64,000 bases of DNA from Shimia sp. CNT1-13L.2 (GCF_024331145.1 NZ_JANDJO010000007.1:62001-126000); one strand, 5' to 3'; positions 42,532 to 52,717 are shown, counted from the first letter of the stretch. Numbers and translations: made by a program. The notes: generated by a model from the sequence alone, not told the origin.

Positions 42532-44550
42532 TTACACGAGATCGCGCGGGACATCCTCGCGCCATTTGCGTTCCGCTACAATTCCATCCTTGTCGAAAGC
42601 TTTCAGGCTAGCTTCGACACGCCAGACATCGGCCAGGGCCTGCACCGCGACTTGTGTCTGAACCTCCGCCTGCCAATCACCTCGGGCGTAGGATTTGGTC
42701 CATTTCTGGATGCCCGCAGCAGAGTTGGGATCACGTGGATGGATTTGGTAGGTCTCACGATTGGTGTAATGCACCGTGATGCCTGTATGAACATGGGTCT
42801 CGGCGCCAGTGTTCGCGATACGCTCGAATGTTTCGACACCGGTGATACAATCAATCGTCCGGAGCCGTTGATACTCGCCTTTGGAAATCACCTCTGTCTG
42901 CATGGGAGCCGCACTTTCCGGCGGCAGGAAAGGGGTGAGCGACGCATCGATCTCTCGGGCATCACGGATCGGTAGATCAATGCGGGCGTTGTTGAGAGTC
43001 AGTGTGCCGTCTGTCTGCGAAGGCCAGATAACCGGCCAATAGGCCGTTGCAAGCGAAAGCCGCAGGCGCTGCCCCTTGGCAATACGTTGACCGCATACAT
43101 TGAGTTGCACAGTGGCCGGAACGGATTGCCCCCGTGGCATCGGTTCCGGATGCGCATGACTATTGCGGTGGGTCAGGTTCAGCACGCCGAAACTGATCAG
43201 CGTGGCGCTACCGTTTTCGTTAACCGCGGACAAGGTAACAGCGATGTTTGCCTGGGGCGCGTCGCTGGAGAAATCCGCATGGAACATCGGGAACCCGAGA
43301 AGGTCAATATCCTCTTCGAATGGGGCCGTTTCGAAACTTGTCATCAGCCCGGCCTCGCCATTCTGGTCAAGCGGGCCATCCGGATCCACGCCGTAAAGGC
43401 ACCAAGTGCCGGACGTGGCTCCGGCTGTCTGAGGCGAGTTGAGGGTCAGTGTTGTTCCGGTTGGCGTATCGGAAAGGAGCCGCCCGCCGGGATATAGCGA
43501 ATGCGTCCTGAGACCTGCGCCCTCCCAGCCCGGTTCGGCGACCCAACGGCCCGGGCGTTCCTCGAAATGGGGCGCAGGATTAGCGGGTTCCTGTATCCAG
43601 GCGCGCAACTCGGGTTCGTCCATGATGCCTGTGTCGGCACCTTTCAGGTGCTGATCCCACCAGCGCAGACATTCTTGCAAGAAACCGATACGCGGACCCG
43701 GTTTGGCAAAATGCGGATACTTGTGGGCCCACGGGCCGACCAGCCCTTTCTTGACTCCTGGCAGGTGTTCGAGGGTGCGGAAAACCGCGTTGGTATAACC
43801 GTCAGCCCAGCCACCTACCATGTAGACCGGCACTTCGATGTCACCGTAGTTCTCACACACGGAGCCGTGACTATAGAGGTCGTCGCGACGCTGGTGGCGA
43901 AACCAATCAAGCATCCACAACCCGTTGTTTTCGAGACGCTCCTTCCACATGTCTCGCCAGCGATCTGCACCAACGATTTCCGGATCGGGAGGTGTATTGG
44001 CGATGGCAAAAGCCGTGGCGCCCCAATTCAGCTTGTCACACAGCAACGCGCCACCCATGAAATGGATGTCGTCCGTGTAGCGGTCATCCGTTGAACACAG
44101 GGAAATCACCGCACCAAGGGCGGCGGGACGGCGGGCTGCAACTTGCAAACCATTGAAGCCGCCCCAGCTGATGCCGATCATGCCGACCTTGCCGGAACAC
44201 CAGGGTTGGCTAGCCAGCCACTCGATAATGGCCAAGGCATCATCCTGCTCTTGCAGCAGGTATTCTCCAAGGCAGACGCCTTCGCTATCGCCAGTGCCGC
44301 GCATATCGACCCGCACCCCTGCGTACCCATGTCCGGCAAAGTAAGGATGCGTAAGCGCATCCCGTTCCACGGTTCCATCTCTCTTGCGATAAGGCAGATA
44401 TTCAAGGATCGCCGGCACCGGATCATCCTCGGCATCTTCTGGTAACCAAATGCGGGCCGCCAGCTTGGTTCCATCCGGCATCGGAATCCAAGTGTTTTCA
44501 ATCTCGCGCACAATGCGGGGAAACTCGGTTTTGATATTTATGTCGTTCAT
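42532..44550 (-). CDS. CocE/NonD-family hydrolase (A)
   Basis: A 672-residue X-Pro dipeptidyl-peptidase/cocaine-esterase-family serine hydrolase (family S15-like). WIPMPDGTKLAARIWLP at the N terminus, then DMRGTGDSEG and KVGMIGISWGGFNGLQVAA with the nucleophile Ser at about 128, a cap region, and a C-terminal jelly-roll domain (from about 340; QRLRLSLATAYWPVIWPS). No signal peptide. The start ATG at 44548-44550 lies 5 nt after the stop of the upstream paralogue, consistent with reinitiation; an ATG at 44580 would overlap that gene by 26 nt. Activity may be on esters or on N-acyl/proline amides. Confidence 0.85.
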   Translation of the reverse strand: MNDINIKTEFPRIVREIENTWIPMPDGTKLAARIWLPEDAEDDPVPAILEYLPYRKRDGTVERDALTHPYFAGHGYAGVRVDMRGTGDSEGVCLGEYLLQEQDDALAIIEWLASQPWCSGKVGMIGISWGGFNGLQVAARRPAALGAVISLCSTDDRYTDDIHFMGGALLCDKLNWGATAFAIANTPPDPEIVGADRWRDMWKERLENNGLWMLDWFRHQRRDDLYSHGSVCENYGDIEVPVYMVGGWADGYTNAVFRTLEHLPGVKKGLVGPWAHKYPHFAKPGPRIGFLQECLRWWDQHLKGADTGIMDEPELRAWIQEPANPAPHFEERPGRWVAEPGWEGAGLRTHSLYPGGRLLSDTPTGTTLTLNSPQTAGATSGTWCLYGVDPDGPLDQNGEAGLMTSFETAPFEEDIDLLGFPMFHADFSSDAPQANIAVTLSAVNENGSATLISFGVLNLTHRNSHAHPEPMPRGQSVPATVQLNVCGQRIAKGQRLRLSLATAYWPVIWPSQTDGTLTLNNARIDLPIRDAREIDASLTPFLPPESAAPMQTEVISKGEYQRLRTIDCITGVETFERIANTGAETHVHTGITVHYTNRETYQIHPRDPNSAAGIQKWTKSYARGDWQAEVQTQVAVQALADVWRVEASLKAFDKDGIVAERKWREDVPRDLV

Positions 44551-44554
44551 GAGG

Positions 44555-46561
44555 TCACATACCGTTTCGAGGGATCGCATGGACCCAGTCTACGTGGTGG
44601 AATTCCTCGTCCCCGTCCCAGCAAGTCACAGTGGCCTTCAGGTGAAATTCCGTTTCAGTCGCCGTCATCTCGGCAGTGGTCTTGATGGTTACGCTCCAAT
44701 CACCACGTTCGAACAAGCTTTCTTGATCCATGCTCGCAAGACAGGACAAAGGGTCGTCTGGATGGATGCGATAGATGCGATCGGAAATATCGCCAAGCTC
44801 CGTGCCGATGTCGTCCAGTCTCATTCTGCCAACAGGCCCGAACACACCGCCATCAAGGAAAAACCTTGCCGAGACCTCACCCGTCATCAGGTCGGTATGC
44901 AGCGAGCGCTCCATCGAACCCTCGCGCAATTTGGTCACCCGGCGTTTTCCGACACGCCGTTCAGGCTCGGGCATTTCACGGGACTGATCGTCTACAGAAT
45001 TGCGCACGGGCAATTCCAGCGCGGATGTGCCTGGTCGAAGGGTCAGCGTGACCGGTTTCGGAGACGGCCAGAGGACTGGCCAATAGGCCGAGGCGATTTG
45101 CACCATGAGCCGGTGTCCGGGGGCGAGGCTGTAACCGATGCCATGTAACGGTACGGTGATGTCCATCACCTCTCCGGGTGTCACTCGGGTTGGCGCCACA
45201 TCGGACTCGCGGTGCATCAGGTTGGCATAGCCGCGGGAAATCAGCGTCTGGGCACCGTCTGGGGCTTCGTCGATCAACAACGTCGCAACAAAGGCCTGTG
45301 ATTGATCTGCGCTAATTTTCAGAGTCAGCGCCGGTTGCCCAAGAATGTCGAGCGCGTCGGTCACCGGTTCGGTGCGGAAAAGCAGTGCGCCTGCCGCATC
45401 TATGCGGCAATCCATCGGCATGTCCCCGGGGATCGCAAAGGAACACATGTCGCCACCAGCCGAGCCAAAGGTCTGCGGAGAGCAGATAGACATCGCTTCA
45501 CCATCTGCGGGTTTCTCGGAAAGAGTACCGGCGTTGAGCCACAGCTTTTTCGGTTTCACATTAGGGCTTGGCCATTCTACCTCTTCCACCCAACGCCCCG
45601 GGCGCGATGCATGAAAACCGGCAGGCGCGATGGAGTCTTGTAGGTAAAAACGCAGGGAAGGTTCGTCCATTAGGCCTGTGTCCACACCCTTAAGCGTGTG
45701 ATCCCAAAAGCGGATCAGTTCATCAAGGAAATCCACCCTAGGTCCGGGGATGCCTTCATGCGGGTAGAGATGCGCCCAAGGCCCCATCAACACCTTGAGC
45801 GGCCCCTTCAATTTCTCGGCGATGCGGAAGGGCGTATCGCGAAACAGATCGGCCCATCCGCCGAAGAAGTAGACCGGGATCTCCACATCATCGTAGTTTT
45901 CCGAGATCGAGCCACGGCACCACATCTTATCGTGGGTCTGGTGTTCGAGCCACTGCGCGGGCCAAAAGGACATGGCTTCAAGCCGCTCTTTCCACATCTC
46001 ACGCCAGCGCTCTTCGCCCACGATTTCCGGGTCGGGTGGCATGGCATTATAGAGCTGCATTATCGAGCCCCACCAGAAATTGTCGCTGGCAAGGACACCG
46101 CCATAGAAATGAATATCTTCCAGCCAACGGTCATCGGTGCCCATCACCGGCGCGATGGCCTTGAGCGCTGGGGGACGCTTGGCCGCGATTTGAAACGAGT
46201 TGTAGGCCCCCCAGGACTTGCCGAACATGCCGACATTTCCGTCACACCAATCCTGAGCCGCGATCCACGCGATCACATCGACCCCATCTTGCGTTTCGAT
46301 GTCGGTATATTCGTCCAGCATGACCCCTTCGCTGTCACCCGATCCTCGCTGGTCAACCCGGATCGCGGCATAGCCTGCCTTGGCAAAGAAGGGATGCGCG
46401 GCCTCGTCGCGCATGCGAGTGCGGTCGCGGCGGCGATAGGGAATGTATTCGAGGATGCACGGTACAGGCGTGTTTCTCGCAACGTCCGGCAGCCAGACCC
46501 GGGCTGCCAATTGCGTTCCGTCCGGCATGGGGATCCAGACGGTCTCGATCACCTCGGTCAT
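44555..46561 (-). CDS. CocE/NonD-family hydrolase (B)
   Basis: A 668-residue paralogue with the same architecture: VWIPMPDGTQLAARVWLP, DQRGSGDSEGVMLDEY, GNVGMFGKSWGAYNSFQIAA (nucleophile Ser about 116) and a C-terminal jelly-roll (HRLMVQIASAYWPVLWPS). It overlaps the upstream ABC ATPase gene by 4 nt. Sequence differs substantially from hydrolase A and from the divergent hydrolase C at 52.8 kb, so the three copies are old paralogues and not a recent duplication. Confidence 0.85.
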   Translation of the reverse strand: MTEVIETVWIPMPDGTQLAARVWLPDVARNTPVPCILEYIPYRRRDRTRMRDEAAHPFFAKAGYAAIRVDQRGSGDSEGVMLDEYTDIETQDGVDVIAWIAAQDWCDGNVGMFGKSWGAYNSFQIAAKRPPALKAIAPVMGTDDRWLEDIHFYGGVLASDNFWWGSIMQLYNAMPPDPEIVGEERWREMWKERLEAMSFWPAQWLEHQTHDKMWCRGSISENYDDVEIPVYFFGGWADLFRDTPFRIAEKLKGPLKVLMGPWAHLYPHEGIPGPRVDFLDELIRFWDHTLKGVDTGLMDEPSLRFYLQDSIAPAGFHASRPGRWVEEVEWPSPNVKPKKLWLNAGTLSEKPADGEAMSICSPQTFGSAGGDMCSFAIPGDMPMDCRIDAAGALLFRTEPVTDALDILGQPALTLKISADQSQAFVATLLIDEAPDGAQTLISRGYANLMHRESDVAPTRVTPGEVMDITVPLHGIGYSLAPGHRLMVQIASAYWPVLWPSPKPVTLTLRPGTSALELPVRNSVDDQSREMPEPERRVGKRRVTKLREGSMERSLHTDLMTGEVSARFFLDGGVFGPVGRMRLDDIGTELGDISDRIYRIHPDDPLSCLASMDQESLFERGDWSVTIKTTAEMTATETEFHLKATVTCWDGDEEFHHVDWVHAIPRNGM

Positions 46562-47541
46562 GAAACCTCCGCTTTGACGGGGGGGCTTGCCCCTTGCTCC
46601 AGTGGAAAGTGGCAGGCGACGCGGCGGTCACCCACATTGACGGCCTCGGGGGCTTTGCGGCTGCACATCTCTTGCGCCCAGGGACAACGGGTATGGAATT
46701 CGCATCCCGAGGGGCGAGACAGAAGCGAAGGCACCTCGGCAGGCAGCGCGATCCGGTTCTTGGCCTTGTCCGGATCGGGTTCGGGGTTGGCCGAAAGCAG
46801 GGCCGCGGAGTAGGGGTGCGCCGGAGCGGCAAACACTTCCTCGGTCGGGCCACTTTCGATAAAGCGGCCTAGATACATGACCGCCATCCGATCGGCCACG
46901 TGGTGCACCACATGCAGATTGTGAGTGATGATGATCATCGCCAGCCCAAGCCGTTCGCGCAGGTCATTCAGAAGGTTCAGCACTTCACCCTGCACTGACA
47001 CGTCCAGACCGGCTGTCGGTTCATCAGCAATCACCAACTTCGGATCCAGCGCGATCGCCCGTGCCACTCCGACGCGGCGGGCCTGACCGCCCGAAAGTTG
47101 GTGCGGGAAGCGGTCAGCGAAATCCATGTTCAGCCCAACGAGGGACAACAGACGCTCGGTCTCGGCCTTCATGTCTGCCTTGACGCCATGAATACGATAC
47201 GCCTCGGTCACGAGGTCACCGACTTTCATGCGTGGCGATAATGAGCCGATCGGGTCTTGGAACATCATCGACATGGTGCGGCGCAGAGGTTTCATTTCCC
47301 GCACGCCCAGCCCGTCGATACGTTGACCATCGAAGGTGACGGACCCGGCCGAAATCTGCTGCAGGCCATTGACCGCGCGGGCCAGTGTGGTCTTACCGCT
47401 GCCACTTTCGCCAACCAAGGCAAAGGTCTCACCAGCTTTGACATCAAAACTGACACCGGCCACCCCCAGGAGCGCGCCACGGTTCAACATTGAGCCAACG
47501 GCGAATGAAACCTCCAGGTCTTTGACTTCGAGAATGGACAT
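46558..47541 (-). CDS. oligopeptide/dipeptide ABC transporter ATPase (DppF type)
   Basis: A 327-residue ATPase. GESGSGKTTLARA is the Walker A, LSGGQARRVGVARAIALDPKLVIADEPTAGLD the signature plus Walker B, and the C-terminal oligopeptide-ATPase extension has CEFHTRCPWAQEMC, the cysteine-rich motif typical of Dpp/Opp. The start MSILEVKDL at 47541 has CGGAGGC upstream and overlaps the upstream stop by 1 nt. It energises peptide-type uptake with the DppD-type partner. Confidence 0.9.
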   Translation of the reverse strand: MSILEVKDLEVSFAVGSMLNRGALLGVAGVSFDVKAGETFALVGESGSGKTTLARAVNGLQQISAGSVTFDGQRIDGLGVREMKPLRRTMSMMFQDPIGSLSPRMKVGDLVTEAYRIHGVKADMKAETERLLSLVGLNMDFADRFPHQLSGGQARRVGVARAIALDPKLVIADEPTAGLDVSVQGEVLNLLNDLRERLGLAMIIITHNLHVVHHVADRMAVMYLGRFIESGPTEEVFAAPAHPYSAALLSANPEPDPDKAKNRIALPAEVPSLLSRPSGCEFHTRCPWAQEMCSRKAPEAVNVGDRRVACHFPLEQGASPPVKAEVS

Positions 47542-48503
47542 CAGCTTGCCTCCGCCAATACGCAACGTGCGATATGACCTTCTGCAACCTCGCGTTCGGG
47601 AGGCGTGCTACCGCAAGCCTCAACACCGCGGTCGCAGCGGTTCGCAAAGATGCATCCCGCCGGGCGTCGTCGCAGGTCGGGAATTTCGCCCGGGATCGTG
47701 GGCAGAAGCCGCGTGCGTTCCGACTGGCGCGCAGGATCGCACTCCAAAAGCCGCGCAGTGTAGGGGTGGCTCGGGTTGTTGAACACCTGACGGACACTGC
47801 CGCGTTCCACCACTTCGCCCGCATACATCACCACCACGTCGTCGCAGAGTTCGGCGATCACGCCGAGGTGGTGCGAGATGAACAGGACAGAACAGCCGAT
47901 CTCCTCTTGCAGGTCTTTCAAAAGTTCGATGGTGGTGACTTCGAGCGTGGCGTCCAGTGCTGTTGTCGGCTCGTCCGCTATCAACAGTGCAGGCTCCATC
48001 ATCAGTGCCATGGCGATGGCGATCCGCTGTTTCATCCCGCCTGAGAACTCATGCGGGAAACGATCCAAGGCGTGCTCCGCATCGGGGATACGCACCATTT
48101 TCAGCATCTCGACAGAGCGTTGGTCCTTGTCCTTGGCACTGATCCCAAGCCGGTACTGGATGTTGCGCATCTGCTGGCCAACAGAAATCACCGGGTTCAA
48201 TGCCCCCATCGGGTCCTGAAACACGGTTGAGATACGCGGGCCGCGCAAATCGCGCATGGTTTTGGCATCAAGGTTGGTCAGGTCGTGGCCTTCAAAGTCG
48301 ATGCGCCCCTTTTCAATCCGTCCGTTGTCGGCCAAGAGGCCAAGGATCGAGTTGATCAGAGTGGATTTCCCACAGCCAGACTCGCCCACAATGCCAACGA
48401 TACGCCGCTCGGGTACGTCAAAGCTGACGTCGCGCAGGGCGTGCAGGTCTCCGCTTTCAGTTGAAAACATGACGTTCAGGTCATTGATCGACAATACAGT
48501 CAT
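47541..48503 (-). CDS. oligopeptide/dipeptide ABC transporter ATPase (DppD type)
   Basis: A 320-residue ATPase with GESGCGKSTLINSILGLL (Walker A), FSGGMKQRIAIAMALM and LLIADEPTTALD (signature and Walker B) and the Cys-bearing C-terminal extension CIFANRCDRGVEACG. It overlaps the DppC gene by 4 nt. It forms the heterodimeric motor with the DppF-type protein. Confidence 0.9.
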   Translation of the reverse strand: MTVLSINDLNVMFSTESGDLHALRDVSFDVPERRIVGIVGESGCGKSTLINSILGLLADNGRIEKGRIDFEGHDLTNLDAKTMRDLRGPRISTVFQDPMGALNPVISVGQQMRNIQYRLGISAKDKDQRSVEMLKMVRIPDAEHALDRFPHEFSGGMKQRIAIAMALMMEPALLIADEPTTALDATLEVTTIELLKDLQEEIGCSVLFISHHLGVIAELCDDVVVMYAGEVVERGSVRQVFNNPSHPYTARLLECDPARQSERTRLLPTIPGEIPDLRRRPAGCIFANRCDRGVEACGSTPPEREVAEGHIARCVLAEAS

Positions 48504-49372
48504 CCCCGCCCCTTCAATCTTGGGTCAAACACGTCGCGCAGGGTTTCGCCGAGGAAGGTGAAGCCGAGCGTGGTGACAATAATGGGCAAGCCACCTGCAA
48601 TGGCGATCCACGGCGTATCTCGGATCGCGGTAAAGCCATCGTTGAGGATAGCGCCCCAGCTTGGTGTCGGAGGGCGTACACCCAGCCCTAGGAAACTCAT
48701 CCCCGCTTCGATGGCGATCACCACAGGAATGTCCATTGATGCCAGGATCAAGAGCGGACCGATGACATTCGGCATGACATGCACCCGCAGAATCCGCGCC
48801 GTGCTGGCCCCCATACTTTGGGCGGCGGTCACGAATTCAGACTCTTTCAGTGCCAGTGTCTGCGTACGAATGATCCGCGCATACCCCGGCACGTTGACGA
48901 GAACAACCACAACGACCACAGCCGTCAGAGAAGGGCCGAACAGTGTCACAAGCGCCAGGGCCAGCATGACCGTCGGAAAGCTCTTGATCGAGTCGAAAAG
49001 CAACAGCATCAAGTTATCGAGCCAACGCGGACCATACCCCGCAATCAGACCCAGCACGATACCGATGACCAGCGACGCCGCTGTCGAAAACAGGGCGACA
49101 GAAAGCGCAATGCGCCCGCCATGAAGCACCCTCGCAAACAGGTCGCGGCCCAATTGGTCTGTGCCAAGAAGGTGGTCCCACGAAGGCCCAAGAAAGCGAT
49201 CACGCGGTGAGATCTTGTTAGGTTCATGTGCGGCAAGGAGATCGGCAAAGATCGCACCGCCCACCATGAGTATGACAAGCACGATACCAAGCACCCCCAG
49301 CGGCTCGCGCAGGATGCGGCGCACTGCCAAAAGCCACTCGGGCTTGGGTTTATCAGAAGCGACTGCGAACAC
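48500..49372 (-). CDS. peptide-type ABC transporter permease (DppC type)
   Basis: A 290-residue permease with the N-terminal OppC-like extension (EWLLAVRRILREPLGVLGIVLVILM), HLLGTDQLGRDLFARVLHGGRIALSVAL and the EAA loop SMGASTARILRVHVMPNVIGPLLI. Five to six membrane helices. It overlaps the DppB gene by 20 nt and the DppD gene by 4 nt. Confidence 0.9.
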   Translation of the reverse strand: MFAVASDKPKPEWLLAVRRILREPLGVLGIVLVILMVGGAIFADLLAAHEPNKISPRDRFLGPSWDHLLGTDQLGRDLFARVLHGGRIALSVALFSTAASLVIGIVLGLIAGYGPRWLDNLMLLLFDSIKSFPTVMLALALVTLFGPSLTAVVVVVVLVNVPGYARIIRTQTLALKESEFVTAAQSMGASTARILRVHVMPNVIGPLLILASMDIPVVIAIEAGMSFLGLGVRPPTPSWGAILNDGFTAIRDTPWIAIAGGLPIIVTTLGFTFLGETLRDVFDPRLKGRG

Positions 49373-50297
49373 GGGGATCCAAAGCTCCTACAATCAGATC
49401 GGCGATCAGGTTCAAAAGGACAAACAGAACCGTCGTCACAAGAACCGCGCCGGTAACAAGCGGATAGTTGCGGGTCAGGATGGCGTCATAGACCAGCTTG
49501 CCCACTCCGGGACGGGCAAAGACAATCTCGGCGAATACGGCAGAGGACAGCATCTGTCCGATACCAACCCCGAGGAGGGTCACCGTAGGCAGAATCGCGA
49601 TGGTCAGGGCATAGCGATAGGTGATCATGCGTTCGGGCAGCCCAAAGGCGCGCGCTGTGCGGATGTGTTGTGCCTCAAGTACCTCGAGCATCGAGGCACG
49701 GACCATGCGTGCGATATAGCCAACCCACCCCAATCCAACGGCCAATGACGGCAGGATCAGGTGCGCCAGTTGATCGCTGAAATCACCCGGCTCCCCTGCC
49801 CCGATAGCAGGCAGCCAGCGCAGGCTTACAGCAAAGATCAAAAGCGCGTAGATCGCGATCACGAAGGACGGCACGGCGATCACGGCAACAGACAGGATGC
49901 CGACGATGCGGTCGGCCATACTGCCACGTTTGACGGCCGCCCAGGCCCCAAGCGGGATACCCAGTGCCACCGACCAGCTGATACCGCCAGCAATCAGGAC
50001 GAGCGTATAGGGCAGCTGCTCCATCACAACCTGCGCGACGGGCCGGTCAGACAGAACCTCGCGGCCCAGGTCGCCGGTCCAGGCTCCGCTGAAGAAATTC
50101 CAGAACTGCACCCACACGGGTTGGTCCAATCCCATCTTGACCCGCAAGGCCTCGCGCATGGCTTCCGTAGCGCGGGGACCGAGGGCAACAGCAGCCGGAT
50201 CTCCGGGAATGAGGTAGATCATCGAGAACAGCATCAACATGGCCACCGACACGATGACCACAGCCAATCCCAGACGTTTCAGGGTGTAATTCAACAT
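49353..50297 (-). CDS. peptide-type ABC transporter permease (DppB type)
   Basis: A 314-residue permease starting MLNYTLKRLGLAVVIVSVAMLMLFSMIYLIPGDPA, the family opening, with the EAA loop AFGLPERMITYRYALTIAILPTVTLLG and a C-terminal FVLLNLIADLIVGALDPRVR. It follows the binding-protein gene by 46 nt. Confidence 0.9.
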   Translation of the reverse strand: MLNYTLKRLGLAVVIVSVAMLMLFSMIYLIPGDPAAVALGPRATEAMREALRVKMGLDQPVWVQFWNFFSGAWTGDLGREVLSDRPVAQVVMEQLPYTLVLIAGGISWSVALGIPLGAWAAVKRGSMADRIVGILSVAVIAVPSFVIAIYALLIFAVSLRWLPAIGAGEPGDFSDQLAHLILPSLAVGLGWVGYIARMVRASMLEVLEAQHIRTARAFGLPERMITYRYALTIAILPTVTLLGVGIGQMLSSAVFAEIVFARPGVGKLVYDAILTRNYPLVTGAVLVTTVLFVLLNLIADLIVGALDPRVRSRF

Positions 50298-50343
50298 CAG
50301 ATATCAGGCGGTCCCGGGAAAACCCCGGGACCACTCCTCTCAT

Positions 50344-51900
50344 TTACGCAGGCTTGAATTCAGAGTAGAGAGACTCTCCATTCGGCTTCAAACCCGGCTG
50401 GATCGTGTCGCGGTGGATGGCACCCACCACTTCGTGAGTGAGGAACACGTAGCAACCGCTTTCATCCATGAGACCCTGCATCTTCTTGTAGATCTCGTCG
50501 CGCTTGGCTTCATCGCTTTCGGCCAGGCCTTCGTCATGCAGCGCCTTGTACTCGGCGTTATCGAAACGCTCCCAGTTCCAGACACCAACCTGTTCGGGCG
50601 TGAACCAGACTGTCGCCCAACTCGGGTCAGGCTGCATCGAGAAGCGGCTCAGAACCAGTTGCAGGTCCATGAAGTAGTCACCGTCCTTCGAGCCAAGCGT
50701 CCAGAACGTACCTGAGTCGTTCTGCTTGATCTCACAATTGATACCCACTTCAGCCAGGTTCGCCTGGATGACTTGCGCCGCAGTCAGACGTTCGGTCTGG
50801 TTCAGGATGTCCAGTGTCACATTGAGACCCGTGGCGCCCGCCTCTTCCAGAAGAGCACGCGCTTTGGCCGGGTCATAATCGTAGGTGACAGCGTCACGCG
50901 ACCCAGGCAGGCCCGGCGCAATGATTCCGTTGCCGACACCTGCGGCTCCGAAATAGGCCGCATCCACAACGGTCGGCCGATCAATGGCATGCTGGATTGC
51001 GCGGCGGATGCGCACGTCTTTCAGTGCTTCGTTGTCCTGGTTGATGCCCAGCCAGACATAGGCAAGCGACGGTTTTTCGAGGACAACCGAGTTGGCCGGT
51101 GGGTTTTCCTTGAGACGCGGCAGAGAGGAAACCGATGTCCAAGTATAGTCCAGATCGCCCGCTTCAAAACCGCGCTCGGCCGTGGCAGGGTCTTCGATCG
51201 GGATGATGTGGATTTCTTCGAACCCACCCGGTTCATGCGCCCAATCAGGATTGCGCTTGAGTACGGTTTTCTGCTTGGGCTGCCAGTCGGCCAGCAGGTA
51301 CTGACCCGATTGTGCGACCGGCTTGGTGGTGATCTTGTCACCAAGTTCTTCCATCGCCTTCTTGGACAGAATGCACGAAGCCGGTGTCGGCAGCGTGGTG
51401 GTCCAAAGCGGCACGAACTTGCTCTTGAGGTGGATCAGGCCAGAGAGCTTGTCCTTGACTTCAACCTCTTTCAAGGCTGCCCAGTCCCCCGCATAAGGGC
51501 TCTCATTGGCAGGATCCGCCATACGTTCGATCGAGAATTTCACGTCCTCGGCGGTCATCTGGCCATAGCCATCGGTAAAGCCGATGTTGTCTCTCAGCTT
51601 GAAGGCAACGGTCAGATCGTCAAGCTGTTCGATACTGTCCGCGGCGATGGCTTTCCAACCCCATGTATCGCCCGCCTGTGGGATTACCAGCGGAGCAAAG
51701 ATCGAGCGGATGATGTCATCTTCGGGCAGTGACAACCGGTAAGCGGGGTCAAGAACTTGCAAGTCGGAATAAGACCGCACCGTCAGAATTTTGCCGTCTG
51801 CACTCAGAGCCATCCTTGGCAGCGCCATGGATGCAGCCCCAAAGGCCCCTGCCGCGGCCAAGAATGACCGCCTTGAAAGATGTGAGAAGTCGTTCGTCAT
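50344..51900 (-). CDS. peptide-type ABC transporter substrate-binding protein (DppA/family 5), Tat-exported
   Basis: A 518-residue periplasmic binding protein of SBP family 5. Residues 9-13 read SRRSFL, a twin-arginine export motif, followed by AAAGAFGAASMALP and likely cleavage near ALSAD. The core has TAEDVKFSIERMADP, KDVRIRRAIQHAIDRPTVVDAAYFG and other family 5 blocks. Family 5 proteins bind di- and oligopeptides but also nickel, opines and other amide-bearing solutes, so the cargo is open. It is the second gene of the transcription unit, 39 nt after the regulator. Confidence 0.9.
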   Translation of the reverse strand: MTNDFSHLSRRSFLAAAGAFGAASMALPRMALSADGKILTVRSYSDLQVLDPAYRLSLPEDDIIRSIFAPLVIPQAGDTWGWKAIAADSIEQLDDLTVAFKLRDNIGFTDGYGQMTAEDVKFSIERMADPANESPYAGDWAALKEVEVKDKLSGLIHLKSKFVPLWTTTLPTPASCILSKKAMEELGDKITTKPVAQSGQYLLADWQPKQKTVLKRNPDWAHEPGGFEEIHIIPIEDPATAERGFEAGDLDYTWTSVSSLPRLKENPPANSVVLEKPSLAYVWLGINQDNEALKDVRIRRAIQHAIDRPTVVDAAYFGAAGVGNGIIAPGLPGSRDAVTYDYDPAKARALLEEAGATGLNVTLDILNQTERLTAAQVIQANLAEVGINCEIKQNDSGTFWTLGSKDGDYFMDLQLVLSRFSMQPDPSWATVWFTPEQVGVWNWERFDNAEYKALHDEGLAESDEAKRDEIYKKMQGLMDESGCYVFLTHEVVGAIHRDTIQPGLKPNGESLYSEFKPA

Positions 51901-51939
51901 GTGGGTGTCTCCCTGTCTAGAGCTTGTTTTGGCTAATTT

Positions 51940-52629
51940 TTATTTTGGTTGCCTTTGGTCCCCGGGTTCATCAGCTCGCTTATCGGCGATGACCTCCTTG
52001 GGAATGATGACCGGGCCATTTGCCCAGATTAGACGGGTGATAGAATCCGTCATGTTTCGCATGTCGTGAATGACCGACGCGGGGAAACTGTAGCTGTCTC
52101 CTTGCCGCAATGTGATCTGTTCTTCACCGATCAGAAGCTCCAGCTCACCTTGCAGGATATACCCGTGAAGTTCGCCGCCGTGTTTGTAAAACTGATCGGG
52201 AATTTTCGAGGACCTTGGCTCATAGTCTGCAATCCCCATGCAAAAGCTGCCACCAATGGAGCTCGACAACAGCGCGTCTGAATAACCCGCTTCCTCGACC
52301 GTCTCGCCATAGAGAACGTTCATATTGCGACGGTTCTTCTTGCGAACAACATATGCCTGCTCCATCGGACCTGCTCCGGGCCGCCGCGCAAAAAACCAGT
52401 CGGAAGAAACTCCCAACGCTTCTGCAATGCGCTCAACCACGTCGATTGAAGGTTTGGATGAGCCACGCTCGATAGCGCTCAGGTGGCTGAGCGAGACACC
52501 GCTTGCATGGGCGACCTCCTTGAGGGTCATCTGCCGCGCTCTACGCAACTGGCGTACTTCCGAGCCGAAAGACACCAGACTGTCTGTCGTGGCCGGCTTC
52601 GAGGGATCGAACTTTGAAGGTGCGCCCAT
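51940..52629 (-). CDS. XRE-family regulator with C-terminal cupin domain
   Basis: A 229-residue regulator. Residues about 20-80 are an XRE HTH (RQLRRARQMTLKEVAHASGV, LSHLSAIERGSSKPS), and residues about 150-220 a small-molecule-binding cupin (GGELHGYILQGELELLIGEE, RQGDSYSFPASVIHDMRN). The start is the ATG at 52627-52629; an in-frame TTG further upstream is less likely. It is the first gene of the leftward operon and diverges from CocE/NonD hydrolase C, placing the single intergenic region under its likely control. The related PuuR group senses amines or amino-acid derivatives. Confidence 0.85.
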   Translation of the reverse strand: MGAPSKFDPSKPATTDSLVSFGSEVRQLRRARQMTLKEVAHASGVSLSHLSAIERGSSKPSIDVVERIAEALGVSSDWFFARRPGAGPMEQAYVVRKKNRRNMNVLYGETVEEAGYSDALLSSSIGGSFCMGIADYEPRSSKIPDQFYKHGGELHGYILQGELELLIGEEQITLRQGDSYSFPASVIHDMRNMTDSITRLIWANGPVIIPKEVIADKRADEPGDQRQPK

Positions 52630-52694
52630 CAGTGTGATTCTTTGACCAGAGTGTTTTTCATGCCGGAAATACTGCCACAAAATTTTCGTTTGAG

Positions 52695-52717
52695 AAGAAT
52701 TTTCTTGTGAAATTCTT
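52695..52717. promoter_or_regulatory. AAGAATTT-N7-AAATTCTT inverted repeat, candidate operator
   Basis: A perfect 8-bp inverted repeat with a 7-nt spacer lies in the AT-rich region between the XRE-cupin gene and hydrolase C, where promoters in both directions are expected. It is the best operator candidate for the adjacent regulator. Confidence 0.55.

Noticed and set aside
45698-46813. 371-residue plus-strand open frame
   Set aside because: Antisense to CocE/NonD hydrolase B and the DppF-type ATPase.
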